A DNA stretch of 64,000 nt. It comes from Bin87 sp963663945. GTDB lineage: Bacteria; Chloroflexota; Dehalococcoidia; Lucifugimonadales; UBA3495. Position numbers and translations under genes: made by a program. The DNA lies in assembly GCA_963663945.1 (NCBI GenBank), contig OY760687.1, forward strand, positions 1,240,001 to 1,304,000. The letters run 5' to 3'. The notes below the pieces were generated by a model. It saw only the letters and a list, made by a program, of their open reading frames with translations. It did not search any database and was not told where the DNA came from. This document shows, one piece after another, positions 26,643 to 34,864 of this stretch. The first letter of the stretch is position 1. Every line of letters begins with the position of its first letter.

Positions 26643-27233
26643 ATGGCCGAGTTCGCCATCAACCGCGATACAACCGCGCTGCTCATCGCCGACTTCTACG
26701 CGGAGGCGATGGGCAACCTGCCCCACGCCGTGGAGCGCGGAGTGGTGGCCCGCACGGTGACGCTCCAGGCCGCCGGCCGCGAGGCTGGCCTGATGGTCTG
26801 CTACTGCGCCACGGTGTTCCGTCCCGGGTATCCGGAGATCAGCCAGCGGAACAAGACCTTCAGCGCGCGCAAGGCGTCGGGTCAGCCGGCGGTCTTTGAT
26901 CCGGTGTCGCTGATCCACGCCGACGTGCGCCCCCGGGACGACGAGGTGGTGGTGGGCAAGCATCGGGTCAACGCCCTTTTCGGCACCGGACTGGACGTTG
27001 CGCTGACCGGCAACAATATCGACACCATAATCCTGCTGGGATACGCGACCAGTGGGGTTGTGTTGTCCACTACCCGGTTTGCCTCCGACCGCGACTATCG
27101 CCTGTACATCGTCGAGGACTGCTGCGCCGACAGCGAGCCGGACGTGCACGATTTTCTGATCGGCCGGATCCTCAGCCGGCAGGCGGACATCGTGTCGGCC
27201 GACGAGGCGATCGCGGCGATCCGCGCCGCCTGA
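26643..27233 (+). CDS. Isochorismatase-like cysteine hydrolase lacking the catalytic Cys
   Basis: This 196-residue protein has the isochorismatase fold: ALLIADFY with the triad Asp, VVVGKHRVNALFGT with the triad Lys, and GYATSGVVLSTTRFASDRDY. At the usual catalytic-Cys site the motif is TSGVV, without Cys. Proteins of this TSGVVLST group are frequent, so this is a recognised variant and not local damage. It may bind without hydrolysing or use another nucleophile; the two Cys in VEDCCADSEPD are a possibility. It follows ltaE closely and starts at 26643 after AGAGGT. Confidence 0.85.
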   Translation: MAEFAINRDTTALLIADFYAEAMGNLPHAVERGVVARTVTLQAAGREAGLMVCYCATVFRPGYPEISQRNKTFSARKASGQPAVFDPVSLIHADVRPRDDEVVVGKHRVNALFGTGLDVALTGNNIDTIILLGYATSGVVLSTTRFASDRDYRLYIVEDCCADSEPDVHDFLIGRILSRQADIVSADEAIAAIRAA

Positions 27234-27289
27234 GACCGACTGGACGCCGTCTCGCGTCGATGATCGACAATTGAGCCGGTCCAGGCCTC

Positions 27290-28219
27290 ATGCTCCGGCA
27301 ATCCGCGACGCCCACCGCCGATATCAGGGTAGCCATTGACTCACGCCCGCTGTACGCCGGGGACACCCTGGATGTCGAGGTCGAGGTAACGCCGCACGTT
27401 TCCTTTGTGGCTGCCCTTGGCGTGCTCAGGCTGTCCCGTATCGAACTGTTGCGGGTGGATTCGGCGCGGGACGCGGTGCCGCAGATGATGCTTCCGGGAC
27501 GGGGCGGCCGCGAGAATCCGAGGGGACCCGCCCATATTGACGAGATATTCGCCGAGGACGTGCCGATGGAAGGCGGGGTTCTGCGACGTTACCCGGTGCA
27601 TCTGCGGTTGCCGGATGCGGCGCCCCCCACCGTCAAGGGCAAATTTGCCCGCATCTCCTGGGAACTTTCGGCGACGATATTGACCCGTGCCGACTGGTTG
27701 CCGACGGGCGACGGTTGGCTGGCCAATCTGGCCCGAGGTCGCGCGGCCCGCTGCGAGCAGGAACTGGTGGTGTTCAGTCGTTCCGATATTGATCCGATGG
27801 ACGGGTTGCCGTTGATCGACGAGCTTCAGGCCAGCAGGTCCTATCGCAACGTCACCATGGAACTGTCGCTCGACTCGCCAAACGCAGCCAACGGCGGCAC
27901 CGTCAGCGGCAGCCTGTCGGTCAAGCCCCGGACGGCGATCAGAGCCCGAGAACTGCGGGTGGAATTGATGCGATGGGAGCGCTCTGGCAGCAAGCAGGCG
28001 CGGGTTATCGAGCACAGCGAGGTGCTGCAGCGCCCGGCGATTCTGATGGCCGACGAGGAGACCGACTGGGCTTTTCGGCTGACGGTACCCGACCCGCTCA
28101 TGCCTTCGGTCCTCGCCCACCATACCTTCGTGGGCTGGCAGGTCAGGGCCGTGATTGATCGGAAGCTGCGCCCGAACCAATCGGTATCTCAGTTGCTGCA
28201 CGTATATACATCACCCTGA
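27290..28219 (+). CDS. Arrestin-fold (Spo0M-like) protein
   Basis: This 309-residue protein has two similar beta-sandwich halves. The first reads RVAIDSRPLYAGDTLDVEVE and, later, VKGKFARISWELSATI. The second reads NGGTVSGSLSVKPR and LAHHTFVGWQVRAVID. This is the arrestin-like layout seen in Spo0M and in eukaryotic arrestin-related proteins: the edge strands end in a W-x-(L/V) motif in each half. No signal peptide or enzyme motif is seen. Bacterial members are thought to be intracellular binding or scaffold proteins. It stands alone between an isochorismatase-like gene and a GNAT gene. The assignment rests on pattern similarity only. Confidence 0.6.
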   Translation: MLRQSATPTADIRVAIDSRPLYAGDTLDVEVEVTPHVSFVAALGVLRLSRIELLRVDSARDAVPQMMLPGRGGRENPRGPAHIDEIFAEDVPMEGGVLRRYPVHLRLPDAAPPTVKGKFARISWELSATILTRADWLPTGDGWLANLARGRAARCEQELVVFSRSDIDPMDGLPLIDELQASRSYRNVTMELSLDSPNAANGGTVSGSLSVKPRTAIRARELRVELMRWERSGSKQARVIEHSEVLQRPAILMADEETDWAFRLTVPDPLMPSVLAHHTFVGWQVRAVIDRKLRPNQSVSQLLHVYTSP

Positions 28220-28320
28220 TCCCGCGCGGGTTCGCCATTTTGGTCCCGGCGTCCTCAGGATGGCGAGCCCTACCGCGCGTACACATCCCAGTATCGGGGC
28301 CCATTTCCCTCCGGAGAGTC

Positions 28321-28917
28321 ATGCCTGCCCAGATTCGCATGGCCACAGAAGCCGACGCCAGGCAGATGCTGGCGATTTACGCCCCAGTGGTTCGGGAAAC
28401 GGTAATCTCGTTCGAATACGAACCGCCGTCGCTGCCGGAGTTCCGGGAACGGGTTCGCTCAACCTTGGAGCGTATGCCCTGGTTGGTGTGCGACAACGGC
28501 GGTGAGATCGCCGGTTACACTTACGCCAGCCCGTTCCAGACGCGGGCCGGCTACCAGTGGAGGTGCGAACTGACCATCTACGTGCACCCGGGATACCATC
28601 GCTGCGGGATCGGGCGGGCACTGTACACATCGCTATTCCGGTGCCTGGCGTTGCAAGGGTACTTCGTGGCGGTAGCGACGATCACGATTCCCAATCCGGC
28701 CAGCATCGCTCTGCACGAGTCCATGAGGTTGCGTCGCGTCGGCACCTACGAGCAAGTGGGCTACAAGCATGGTCGGTGGCTCGACGACGGCGTCTGGCAG
28801 ATTGAACTGCAGCGCATGCCTGCCGAGCCGGACCCGCCGGCGCCGTGGCACGAGATTTCTGGGTCGGACCAGTGGGATGAAGCTCTGGCGGCCGGCCAAC
28901 GGCGCCTGCGGATTTAG
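28321..28917 (+). CDS. GNAT acetyltransferase, phosphinothricin-acetyltransferase-like
   Basis: This 198-residue GNAT enzyme starts MPAQIRMATEADARQMLAIY and has the ETVISFEYEPP segment typical of the phosphinothricin/methionine-sulfone N-acetyltransferase group. The acetyl-CoA loop is HPGYHRCGIGRALYTSLF. The ending MRLRRVGTYEQVGYKHGRW also fits. Such enzymes acetylate glutamine-like analogues or other small amines. GGAGAGTC precedes the ATG. The gene is convergent with rarA, with only 10 bases between stops. Confidence 0.87.
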   Translation: MPAQIRMATEADARQMLAIYAPVVRETVISFEYEPPSLPEFRERVRSTLERMPWLVCDNGGEIAGYTYASPFQTRAGYQWRCELTIYVHPGYHRCGIGRALYTSLFRCLALQGYFVAVATITIPNPASIALHESMRLRRVGTYEQVGYKHGRWLDDGVWQIELQRMPAEPDPPAPWHEISGSDQWDEALAAGQRRLRI

Positions 28918-28927
28918 CCTGACTGCG

Positions 28928-30277
28928 TTAGCCGGCGGTGCCCCACCACCGCCGCATGCGTTCGGCGATGGCTGCTTCGGAACCCTGGTCCGAGGGCTCG
29001 TAGTACCGTCGGTCGGACAACTCCGGCGGCAGGTATTCCTGGGCCTCAAAGTGCCCTTCGTAGTCGTGGCTGTACTTGTAGCCGGACCCGTATCCCATGC
29101 CGCGCATCAGGCCGGTGACCGCGTTGCGCAGGTGGAGCGGAACGGGTTCGTGGGGTTGCCCGCGCACGTCGTCCAGCGCGCGTTCCAGCGCCATGTACGC
29201 CGCGTTGCTCTTGGGCGAGGTGGCCAGGTAGACCGTTGCCTCAGCCAGCGGGATGCGCCCCTCGGGCAGACCGATGAAGTGCACCGCCTGCTGGGCGGCC
29301 ACCGCCACGGGCAGCGCGCCGGGGTTGGCCAGGCCGATGTCCTCCGCCGCCAGGATCACCAGCCGGCGGGCAATAAACATGGGGTCTTCTCCCGCCTCCA
29401 GCATCCGGGCCAGCCAGTAGAGGGCGCCGTCGGGAGACGACCCGCGGACCGATTTGATGAAAGCGGAGATCGTGTCGTAATGACTGTCGCCGGCCTTGTC
29501 GTACTGCGGGGTGCGGCGTTGCAGGGCGTCCGCGATGCCGTCCATGGTGACGCGACGCTGGCCTTCCGCGTCCGGCTCAGCGGCGACCACCGCCATCTCC
29601 AGAGCGTTCAACGCCACCCGCGCGTCGCCGTTGGCGATGTTGACGAGGTGGGCCATCGCGTCTGGTTCCAGTTGCGGCGCCAACGCCGCGAGGCCTCGGC
29701 GGTCATCGGTCAGCGCACGTTGAATGATCACCGTGACCGCGTCTTCATCCAGCGCACTCAGGGTGAATACCCGGCAGCGTGAGAGCAGCGGCGCGTTGAC
29801 CTCGAAGGAGGGATTTTCCGTGGTGGCGCCGATGAAGGTGACGGTGCCGTCTTCGACGTGGGGCAGGATCACGTCCTGCTGGGCCTTGTTGAAACGGTGG
29901 ATCTCGTCAACGAACAGGATTGTGGATTGCTGGTAGAGGGCCTGGCGTTCCTGCGCTGCGGCGACCGCCTTGCGGAGATCGGCCACCCCGGCGGACACCG
30001 CGCTGACCGGCTCGAAGTACGAGCGGGTCACGGTGGCGATCAGCCGGGCCAGCGTGGTCTTGCCCGAACCGGGTGGTCCCCAGAACAGGATGGACGGCAC
30101 GCGGTCGATTTCGATGGCCCGGCGCAGGACCCGATCTTCGGCAAGGATGTGCTCCTGCCCCACGAACTCGTCGAAGGTGGCAGGCCGCATCCGTTCTGCC
30201 AGCGGGGCCATTTCCCGGACTTGCTGCTCACGTCCGTGCTCGAATAGCCCGCCGACGTTTTGCCGGCCAGTCATCAT
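28928..30277 (-). CDS. rarA: Replication-associated recombination protein A
   Basis: This 449-residue AAA+ ATPase acts at stalled replication forks. Walker A is WGPPGSGKTTLA, Walker B is FVDEIHRFNKAQQD, sensor 1 is GATTENPS and the arginine finger region is SRCRVF. The C-terminal tetramerisation domain follows (DALQRRTPQYDK, GSSPDGALYWLARML, GYKYSHDYEGHF). The ATG at 30277 overlaps the stop of the upstream LLM gene (TGATG); earlier in-frame starts lie inside that gene. Length is normal for RarA/MgsA. Confidence 0.94.
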   Translation of the reverse strand: MMTGRQNVGGLFEHGREQQVREMAPLAERMRPATFDEFVGQEHILAEDRVLRRAIEIDRVPSILFWGPPGSGKTTLARLIATVTRSYFEPVSAVSAGVADLRKAVAAAQERQALYQQSTILFVDEIHRFNKAQQDVILPHVEDGTVTFIGATTENPSFEVNAPLLSRCRVFTLSALDEDAVTVIIQRALTDDRRGLAALAPQLEPDAMAHLVNIANGDARVALNALEMAVVAAEPDAEGQRRVTMDGIADALQRRTPQYDKAGDSHYDTISAFIKSVRGSSPDGALYWLARMLEAGEDPMFIARRLVILAAEDIGLANPGALPVAVAAQQAVHFIGLPEGRIPLAEATVYLATSPKSNAAYMALERALDDVRGQPHEPVPLHLRNAVTGLMRGMGYGSGYKYSHDYEGHFEAQEYLPPELSDRRYYEPSDQGSEAAIAERMRRWWGTAG

Positions 30278-31293
30278 CAATCCTGAAAGTGCGGCATCAC
30301 CTCTTCGGCGAAGAGCCGCATCGACCGCCCGACTTCCTCGTTGCTCAGCATCCCGCCGATGTTGAACCAGCACATGAACTCTTGCGGTTGATAAAGGTCC
30401 TGATACTGTTTCAGTCGGTCGATGACGCGTTGCGGATCGCCGATGGCTCCAAGCTCGTTGTATATGCCCTCATAGGTGAGCTGACTGGCCCGGCTGGAAC
30501 CGCGGGAATTGTTCTGCATGCTCCGCAGCGTGTCGAGGTAGTTGTTCACCGTAGGGGCGAAGCCGGCTTTGGCCGCTTCGGAAGTCTCCCCCACGTACAC
30601 CGGCACGTTGACCACCACCTTCACCGCCGACTGGTCGTGGCCGTGTTCGGCGAGGGTGTCGCGGTAATGGGCCAACCCGTCGCTGACGCCCTGCACGGTA
30701 ATGATCAGCGGGGTCACCAGAATGCTGTGGCCCAGGCTGCCCACCAGCGGAAAGGTGTCGGCCCCATTGGACGCGATGTACACCGGGGGATGGGGACGCT
30801 GGATGGGCTTGGGTTCCAGCCGTATGCTTTCGGCCTGATAGTACTGGCCGTCGTAGTCCAGCACGTCCTCCTTCCAGGCTCGGAGGGCCAGGTCCAAGCC
30901 TTCAACGAAGCGGTCGTTGCGTTCCTCGATGGGGATGCCGTAGCCGCGGTAGTGGTTCGGGTTGGAACCGCGCCCGACACCGAACACGGCCCGCCCGCCG
31001 GACAGGACGTCCAGGGTCGCCACCTCTTCCGCGATCCGCAGCGGGTGGTGCAGGGGCAGCAGGTTGACCGCGGTGCCGAGCATGATGCGCTCAGTGGTCT
31101 GGGACAACGCCGATGCCATGAGCAGTGGCGCTGGCATCACCGAAAAGCGGCGGGCGAAATGCAATTCGGCCAGCCAGGCCATGTCGTAACCCAGTTGGTC
31201 GGCCAGCTGCACCTGCGCCATCACGTCCGTGTAACGGTCGGCGGGAGTTTGGCCCTCGCTGCAGGGGATTTGATAAAAGACTCCAAACTCCAT
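30277..31293 (-). CDS. LLM-class flavin-dependent oxidoreductase
   Basis: This 338-residue bacterial-luciferase-like TIM barrel has MEFGVFYQIPCSEG, QLADQLGYDMAWLAELHF, MLGTAVNLLPLHHPLRIAEE and VFGVGRGSNPNHYRGYGI. The group uses FMNH2 or reduced F420; cofactor choice cannot be settled from sequence. It is the first gene of a coupled pair with rarA, which may be only a chance fusion of transcripts. Enzymes of this class are plentiful in SAR202-like genomes and oxidise diverse organic substrates. Confidence 0.88.
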   Translation of the reverse strand: MEFGVFYQIPCSEGQTPADRYTDVMAQVQLADQLGYDMAWLAELHFARRFSVMPAPLLMASALSQTTERIMLGTAVNLLPLHHPLRIAEEVATLDVLSGGRAVFGVGRGSNPNHYRGYGIPIEERNDRFVEGLDLALRAWKEDVLDYDGQYYQAESIRLEPKPIQRPHPPVYIASNGADTFPLVGSLGHSILVTPLIITVQGVSDGLAHYRDTLAEHGHDQSAVKVVVNVPVYVGETSEAAKAGFAPTVNNYLDTLRSMQNNSRGSSRASQLTYEGIYNELGAIGDPQRVIDRLKQYQDLYQPQEFMCWFNIGGMLSNEEVGRSMRLFAEEVMPHFQD

Positions 31294-31324
31294 TTGTTCA
31301 CTCCAGTCGCGCCGGTAGTAACTG

Positions 31325-31747
31325 TTAGGCGTTTTCGGTAGTTTCCGTTCCTGGCGGCAGCTCGGTGAACGTTTCGCCGCGGTCCTCCGCCTGTTGGCGG
31401 CGTTTCAACCAGGCCTCCCACACACGTTGGGTTTCTTCTCTGCCTTGTTCCCGGCCTCGACGAAACGTACGCTTTTCCCAAAGTCCTGCCAGTACCATTC
31501 TAATTGCCTCCATGATGGGCCATGTCATCACGAGCGCCCAAGCTACAATTGAGCTACCGTTATCGAATACGCTTCGCGCTATGTGTTGCCAAGTTGTGAT
31601 GGCGTGCAGATGATAACTCAGCAACGCCTCGATAGCCGTCGCTGCGGTTATCGCCAGATAGAAAGAAATTAGCGCCTGTCCAATGCGTTGCGGCGGGACG
31701 CTCGGGATACCAATCCAGGCTGGCGTGCTGTTTTTCTGTTCATTCAC
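31325..31747 (-). CDS. Small membrane protein with charged C-terminal tail
   Basis: This 140-residue protein has no recognised family. Two membrane helices are visible, ISFYLAITAATAIEALLSY and IVAWALVMTWPIMEAIRMVL, followed by a highly charged helical tail (RRGREQGREETQRVWEAWLK) ending in ELPPGTE. Similar Arg/Glu-rich tails occur in uncharacterised membrane proteins of this phylum. A GTG start at 31747, ten bases after the carboxyltransferase stop, was preferred; the frame extends upstream into that gene. It may be cotranscribed with the carboxyltransferase. Composition is AT-richer than its neighbours. Confidence 0.5.
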   Translation of the reverse strand: MNEQKNSTPAWIGIPSVPPQRIGQALISFYLAITAATAIEALLSYHLHAITTWQHIARSVFDNGSSIVAWALVMTWPIMEAIRMVLAGLWEKRTFRRGREQGREETQRVWEAWLKRRQQAEDRGETFTELPPGTETTENA

Positions 31748-31757
31748 TGTGATCCAA

Positions 31758-33326
31758 TTATAGCGGGATGTTGCCGTGTTTCTTTGCCGGCAGGGTGTCT
31801 CGCTTGTTTTGCAGCATTTCCAGAGCGCGGATGACGGTGGCCCGCGTGGACGCCGGATCAATCACGTCGTCCAGGTAGCCGCGGTTCGCTGCCACGTAGG
31901 GGTTGGTGAACCGCTCCTGGTAGTCGGCGATGAGTTCGGCGCGGCGGGCGTCCGGGTCGTCTGCGTTGCCGATCTCCTCACGGTAGATGATGTTCACCGC
32001 GCCGTCCGGTCCCATGACGGCGATCTCGGCGCTGGGCCAGGCGAGGTTTACATCTGAGCGCAGGTGCTTGCTGCTCATGACGATGTACGCGCCCCCGTAG
32101 GCCTTGCGGGTGATCAGCGCCACCTTTGGTACCGTGGCCTCGGCGTACGCGTAGATGAGCTTGGCGCCGTGACGAATGATGCCGCCGTATTCCTGCTCAG
32201 TGCCCGGCATGAATCCCGGCACGTCTACCAGCGTCACTAGGGGCACGTTGAAGCAGTCGCAGAACCGCACGAACCGGGCCGCCTTGGCCGAGGCGTTGAT
32301 GTCCAGCACGCCGGCCAGGTACGCCGGCTGGTTGCCGACCAGTCCCACGGTGCGGCCGGCCATCCTGGCGAAGCCCACCACGACGTTGGCCGCGTATCCG
32401 GCCTGGACTTCCATGAAGTCCTCGTCGTCGACGATGTGGTAGATGATCTCGCGGATGTCGTAGGGTCGGTTCGGTTCCGCCGGCACGGTGCTGCGCAGAG
32501 CCTCGTCGGCGCGGTCGATGGGGTCGGAGGAGCGGTAGCCCGGCGGGTCGTCCAGGTTATTCAGTGGCAGGAAGGAAATCAGGCGGCGCAGTTCCTCGAG
32601 GCACTCTTCCTCGGAGTCATGCACGAAGTGCGCCACCCCGCTGCGGGCCGCATGGGCGTCGGCTCCGCCGAGTTGTTCGTGAGTTACGTCTTCGCCGGTG
32701 ACCGCCCGCACAACGTCCGGGCCGGTGATGTACATCTGGCCGGTTCCCCGAACCATGAATATGAAGTCGGTTATCGCCGGCGAGTAGACCGCGCCTCCGG
32801 CCGACGGGCCCATGATGACCGAAATCTGCGGAACCACGCCGGAGTACATGGTGTTGCGCAGGAAGATATCACCGTAGGCGGCCAGGCTCAGCGCGCCCTC
32901 CTGGATGCGGGCGCCGCCGGAGTCGCAGATGCCGATCATGGGGCAGCCGGTTTTCGCGGCCAGGTCCATCACTTTGCAAATTTTCTGGCCCACCACCTCG
33001 GAAAGCGACCCGCCGAAGACGGTGAAGTCCTGGGCGTAGGCGAAGACCTGGCGTCCGTCCACGTTGCCGTAGCCCGTGACCACCGCGTCGCCGAGGAAGG
33101 TGCGGTCCGTCAGGCCGAAGTCAGTGGTGCGGTGAGTGACGAAACGGTCGATCTCGGTGAACGTGCCATCGTCCATCAGGGCGTTCAGCCGTTCGCGGGC
33201 GGTCATCTTGCCTCGCTGGTGCTGCTGGTCGATGCGACGCTGACCACCTCCCAGCGCCGCCTGGTCCTGGAGGCGGGCCAGATTTTCCAAACCCGGGTCG
33301 GTGAATGCTTCTTCTCGTGTGGACAA
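31758..33326 (-). CDS. pccB: Acyl-CoA carboxylase beta (carboxyltransferase) subunit
   Basis: This 522-residue carboxyltransferase transfers the biotin-bound carboxyl group to an acyl-CoA, most like propionyl- or acetyl-CoA carboxylase beta. Marks are GKMTARERLNALMDDGTFTE, ICDSGGARIQEG, MGPSAGGAVYSPA, LVDVPGFMPGTEQEYGGIIR and RKAYGGAYIVMSSK. A TTG start at 33326 was chosen because GGAGG lies 6-7 bases upstream and it gives the family's normal length; the open frame continues upstream as a shadow of folP. The biotin-carboxylase alpha subunit is not in the window. In principle it could feed methylmalonyl-CoA to a mutase. Confidence 0.92.
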   Translation of the reverse strand: MSTREEAFTDPGLENLARLQDQAALGGGQRRIDQQHQRGKMTARERLNALMDDGTFTEIDRFVTHRTTDFGLTDRTFLGDAVVTGYGNVDGRQVFAYAQDFTVFGGSLSEVVGQKICKVMDLAAKTGCPMIGICDSGGARIQEGALSLAAYGDIFLRNTMYSGVVPQISVIMGPSAGGAVYSPAITDFIFMVRGTGQMYITGPDVVRAVTGEDVTHEQLGGADAHAARSGVAHFVHDSEEECLEELRRLISFLPLNNLDDPPGYRSSDPIDRADEALRSTVPAEPNRPYDIREIIYHIVDDEDFMEVQAGYAANVVVGFARMAGRTVGLVGNQPAYLAGVLDINASAKAARFVRFCDCFNVPLVTLVDVPGFMPGTEQEYGGIIRHGAKLIYAYAEATVPKVALITRKAYGGAYIVMSSKHLRSDVNLAWPSAEIAVMGPDGAVNIIYREEIGNADDPDARRAELIADYQERFTNPYVAANRGYLDDVIDPASTRATVIRALEMLQNKRDTLPAKKHGNIPL

Positions 33327-33411
33327 TTCCGGCCTCCGTGGGCGATGCTGGTGAGGCGCCCGTCGCGGCGGGGCGCCCGGCCTGCGGTTATTTGCGTATC
33401 CGGCGGCTAAG

Positions 33412-33417
33412 TATAAT
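33412..33417 (+). promoter_or_regulatory. -10 box upstream of folP
   Basis: A perfect TATAAT in the context AAGTATAATGG lies about 40 bases before the folP start. No clear -35 is seen at 16-18 bases upstream. Confidence 0.4.
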
Positions 33418-33458
33418 GGTTTCGGGAATCCCTCGCCCCGCGGGTATTGGAGAGCAAA

Positions 33459-34337
33459 TTGACGGTATCTCTGCCAACGGTCCAACGCGACGCTCCGGCC
33501 CTGTCCGTGTCCGGCGGCGAAACATTGGTGTGGGGCCGGCGCACCTACGTGATGGGCGTGATCAACCTGGCGCCCGACTCGTTCTCCGGCGACGGGCTTG
33601 CCGGCGACGTCCCGGCCGCAGTCGAGCAGGCCCGGCGCATGGAAGCCGACGGCGCGGACATGCTGGACGTGGGCGCGGAGTCGACACGGCCGGGCAGCAC
33701 ACCGGGGTCGGCGTCGGTGGAGGCGGGCCGGTTGCTGCCGGCGCTGGAGGCCATCTGCCGCGCCGTGGAGATCCCGGTGAGCGTTGACACCTACAAAGCG
33801 CCGGTGGCGCGCCGGGCGATTGCGGCCGGTGCGTCGCTGGTAAACGATGTTTGGGGGCTGCTCGCCGACGGCAACATGGCGCGAGTTATCGCCGCCGCCG
33901 GTGTGCCGGCAATCCTGATGCACAACCAGCGTGAGGCGGAATACGACGACCTGGTGCCCGATGTGATTGCCGGACTCCGGCGCATCGCCGATATCGCTCG
34001 TGCGGCCGGCATTGCCGAACACCACGTGATCCTCGACCCTGGCATCGGTTTCGGCAAGACCGCCGACCACAACCTCGAACTGTTGCGGCGACTTCTGGAA
34101 TTGCAGGAGCTGGGCTACCCGATGCTGCTCGGAGTATCGCGCAAGTCGACCATCGGCCGCGTGCTGGGGTTGCCCGCGAACGACCGGGTGGAAGGAACCG
34201 CCGCCGCGGTGGCCATGAGCATCTCGGGCGGGGCCGACATCGTGCGAGTACACGACGTGAAACAAATGGTGCGGGTGGCCCGCATGACCGACGCCATTGT
34301 GCGCGACTGGAGGCCTGACGGATGGCCGGATCGGTAA
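33459..34337 (+). CDS. folP: Dihydropteroate synthase
   Basis: This roughly 292-residue TIM-barrel enzyme condenses pterin pyrophosphate with p-aminobenzoate in folate synthesis. Motifs are VMGVINLAPDSFSGDG, DMLDVGAESTRPGS, VSVDTYKAPVARRA and GVSRKSTIGRVLG. The TTG at 33459 has GGAG seven bases upstream and was preferred over a TTG at 33447 that overlaps that site. The final 16 bases overlap the start of folK. It is divergent from the carboxyltransferase gene. Confidence 0.94.
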   Translation: MTVSLPTVQRDAPALSVSGGETLVWGRRTYVMGVINLAPDSFSGDGLAGDVPAAVEQARRMEADGADMLDVGAESTRPGSTPGSASVEAGRLLPALEAICRAVEIPVSVDTYKAPVARRAIAAGASLVNDVWGLLADGNMARVIAAAGVPAILMHNQREAEYDDLVPDVIAGLRRIADIARAAGIAEHHVILDPGIGFGKTADHNLELLRRLLELQELGYPMLLGVSRKSTIGRVLGLPANDRVEGTAAAVAMSISGGADIVRVHDVKQMVRVARMTDAIVRDWRPDGWPDR

Positions 34338-34837
34338 CAACCTACCTTTGCCTGGGCGGCAACCTTGGTGATCGCATGGCGGCGCTCACCGAGGCCCTGC
34401 GACTCCTGGACTCGACGCCGGGAATGCGGCGCACCTCGTGTTCATCGATGTACGAGACGGAGCCGTGGGCCGTTGCGGATCAACCGAACTTCCTCAACCT
34501 GGTCGCCGCGTACGAAACCGCCCTGTCGCCGGAGGATCTGCTCGCGGCGTGCAAGACCGTTGAGGCGGAGGTCGGCCGCGTTGCCTCGTACCGGTGGGGT
34601 CCACGGCTGATCGACGTGGATATTCTGCTCTATAGCGACCGGGTCGTGGATTCAGCCGAGCCGGACCTGCAGATCCCGCACCCACGGATGACGCAACGGG
34701 CGTTCGTGCTGGTTCCGCTGGCGGAGATCGCGCCGGATACGCCTTTCCCGGCGCGGCGGGAGACGGTCCGGCAATTGATGGAAGTCGTGGACGACCGGGC
34801 CGGCGTCGTGCTGTGGGGGAATGCACCCCCAATTTAG
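34322..34837 (+). CDS. folK: 2-amino-4-hydroxy-6-hydroxymethyldihydropteridine pyrophosphokinase
   Basis: This 171-residue HPPK makes the pyrophosphate substrate used by FolP. It has the N-terminal TTYLCLGGNLGDRMAAL, SSMYETEPWAVADQPNFLNL, GPRLIDVDILLYSD with the metal-binding Asp pair, and HPRMTQRAFVLVPLAEIAP. Its ATG lies inside the end of folP, so the two are translationally coupled and supply consecutive steps. Length is normal. It is convergent with a peptide-binding-protein gene. Confidence 0.95.
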   Translation: MAGSVTTYLCLGGNLGDRMAALTEALRLLDSTPGMRRTSCSSMYETEPWAVADQPNFLNLVAAYETALSPEDLLAACKTVEAEVGRVASYRWGPRLIDVDILLYSDRVVDSAEPDLQIPHPRMTQRAFVLVPLAEIAPDTPFPARRETVRQLMEVVDDRAGVVLWGNAPPI

Positions 34838-34864
34838 CGCGTTTGCGTCAGCGCCGGCCCAAGG

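Noticed and set aside
33327..34340. Upstream extension of the carboxyltransferase frame
   Set aside because: The frame stays open opposite folP but has no family match. The TTG at 33326 with GGAGG gives the normal protein length.
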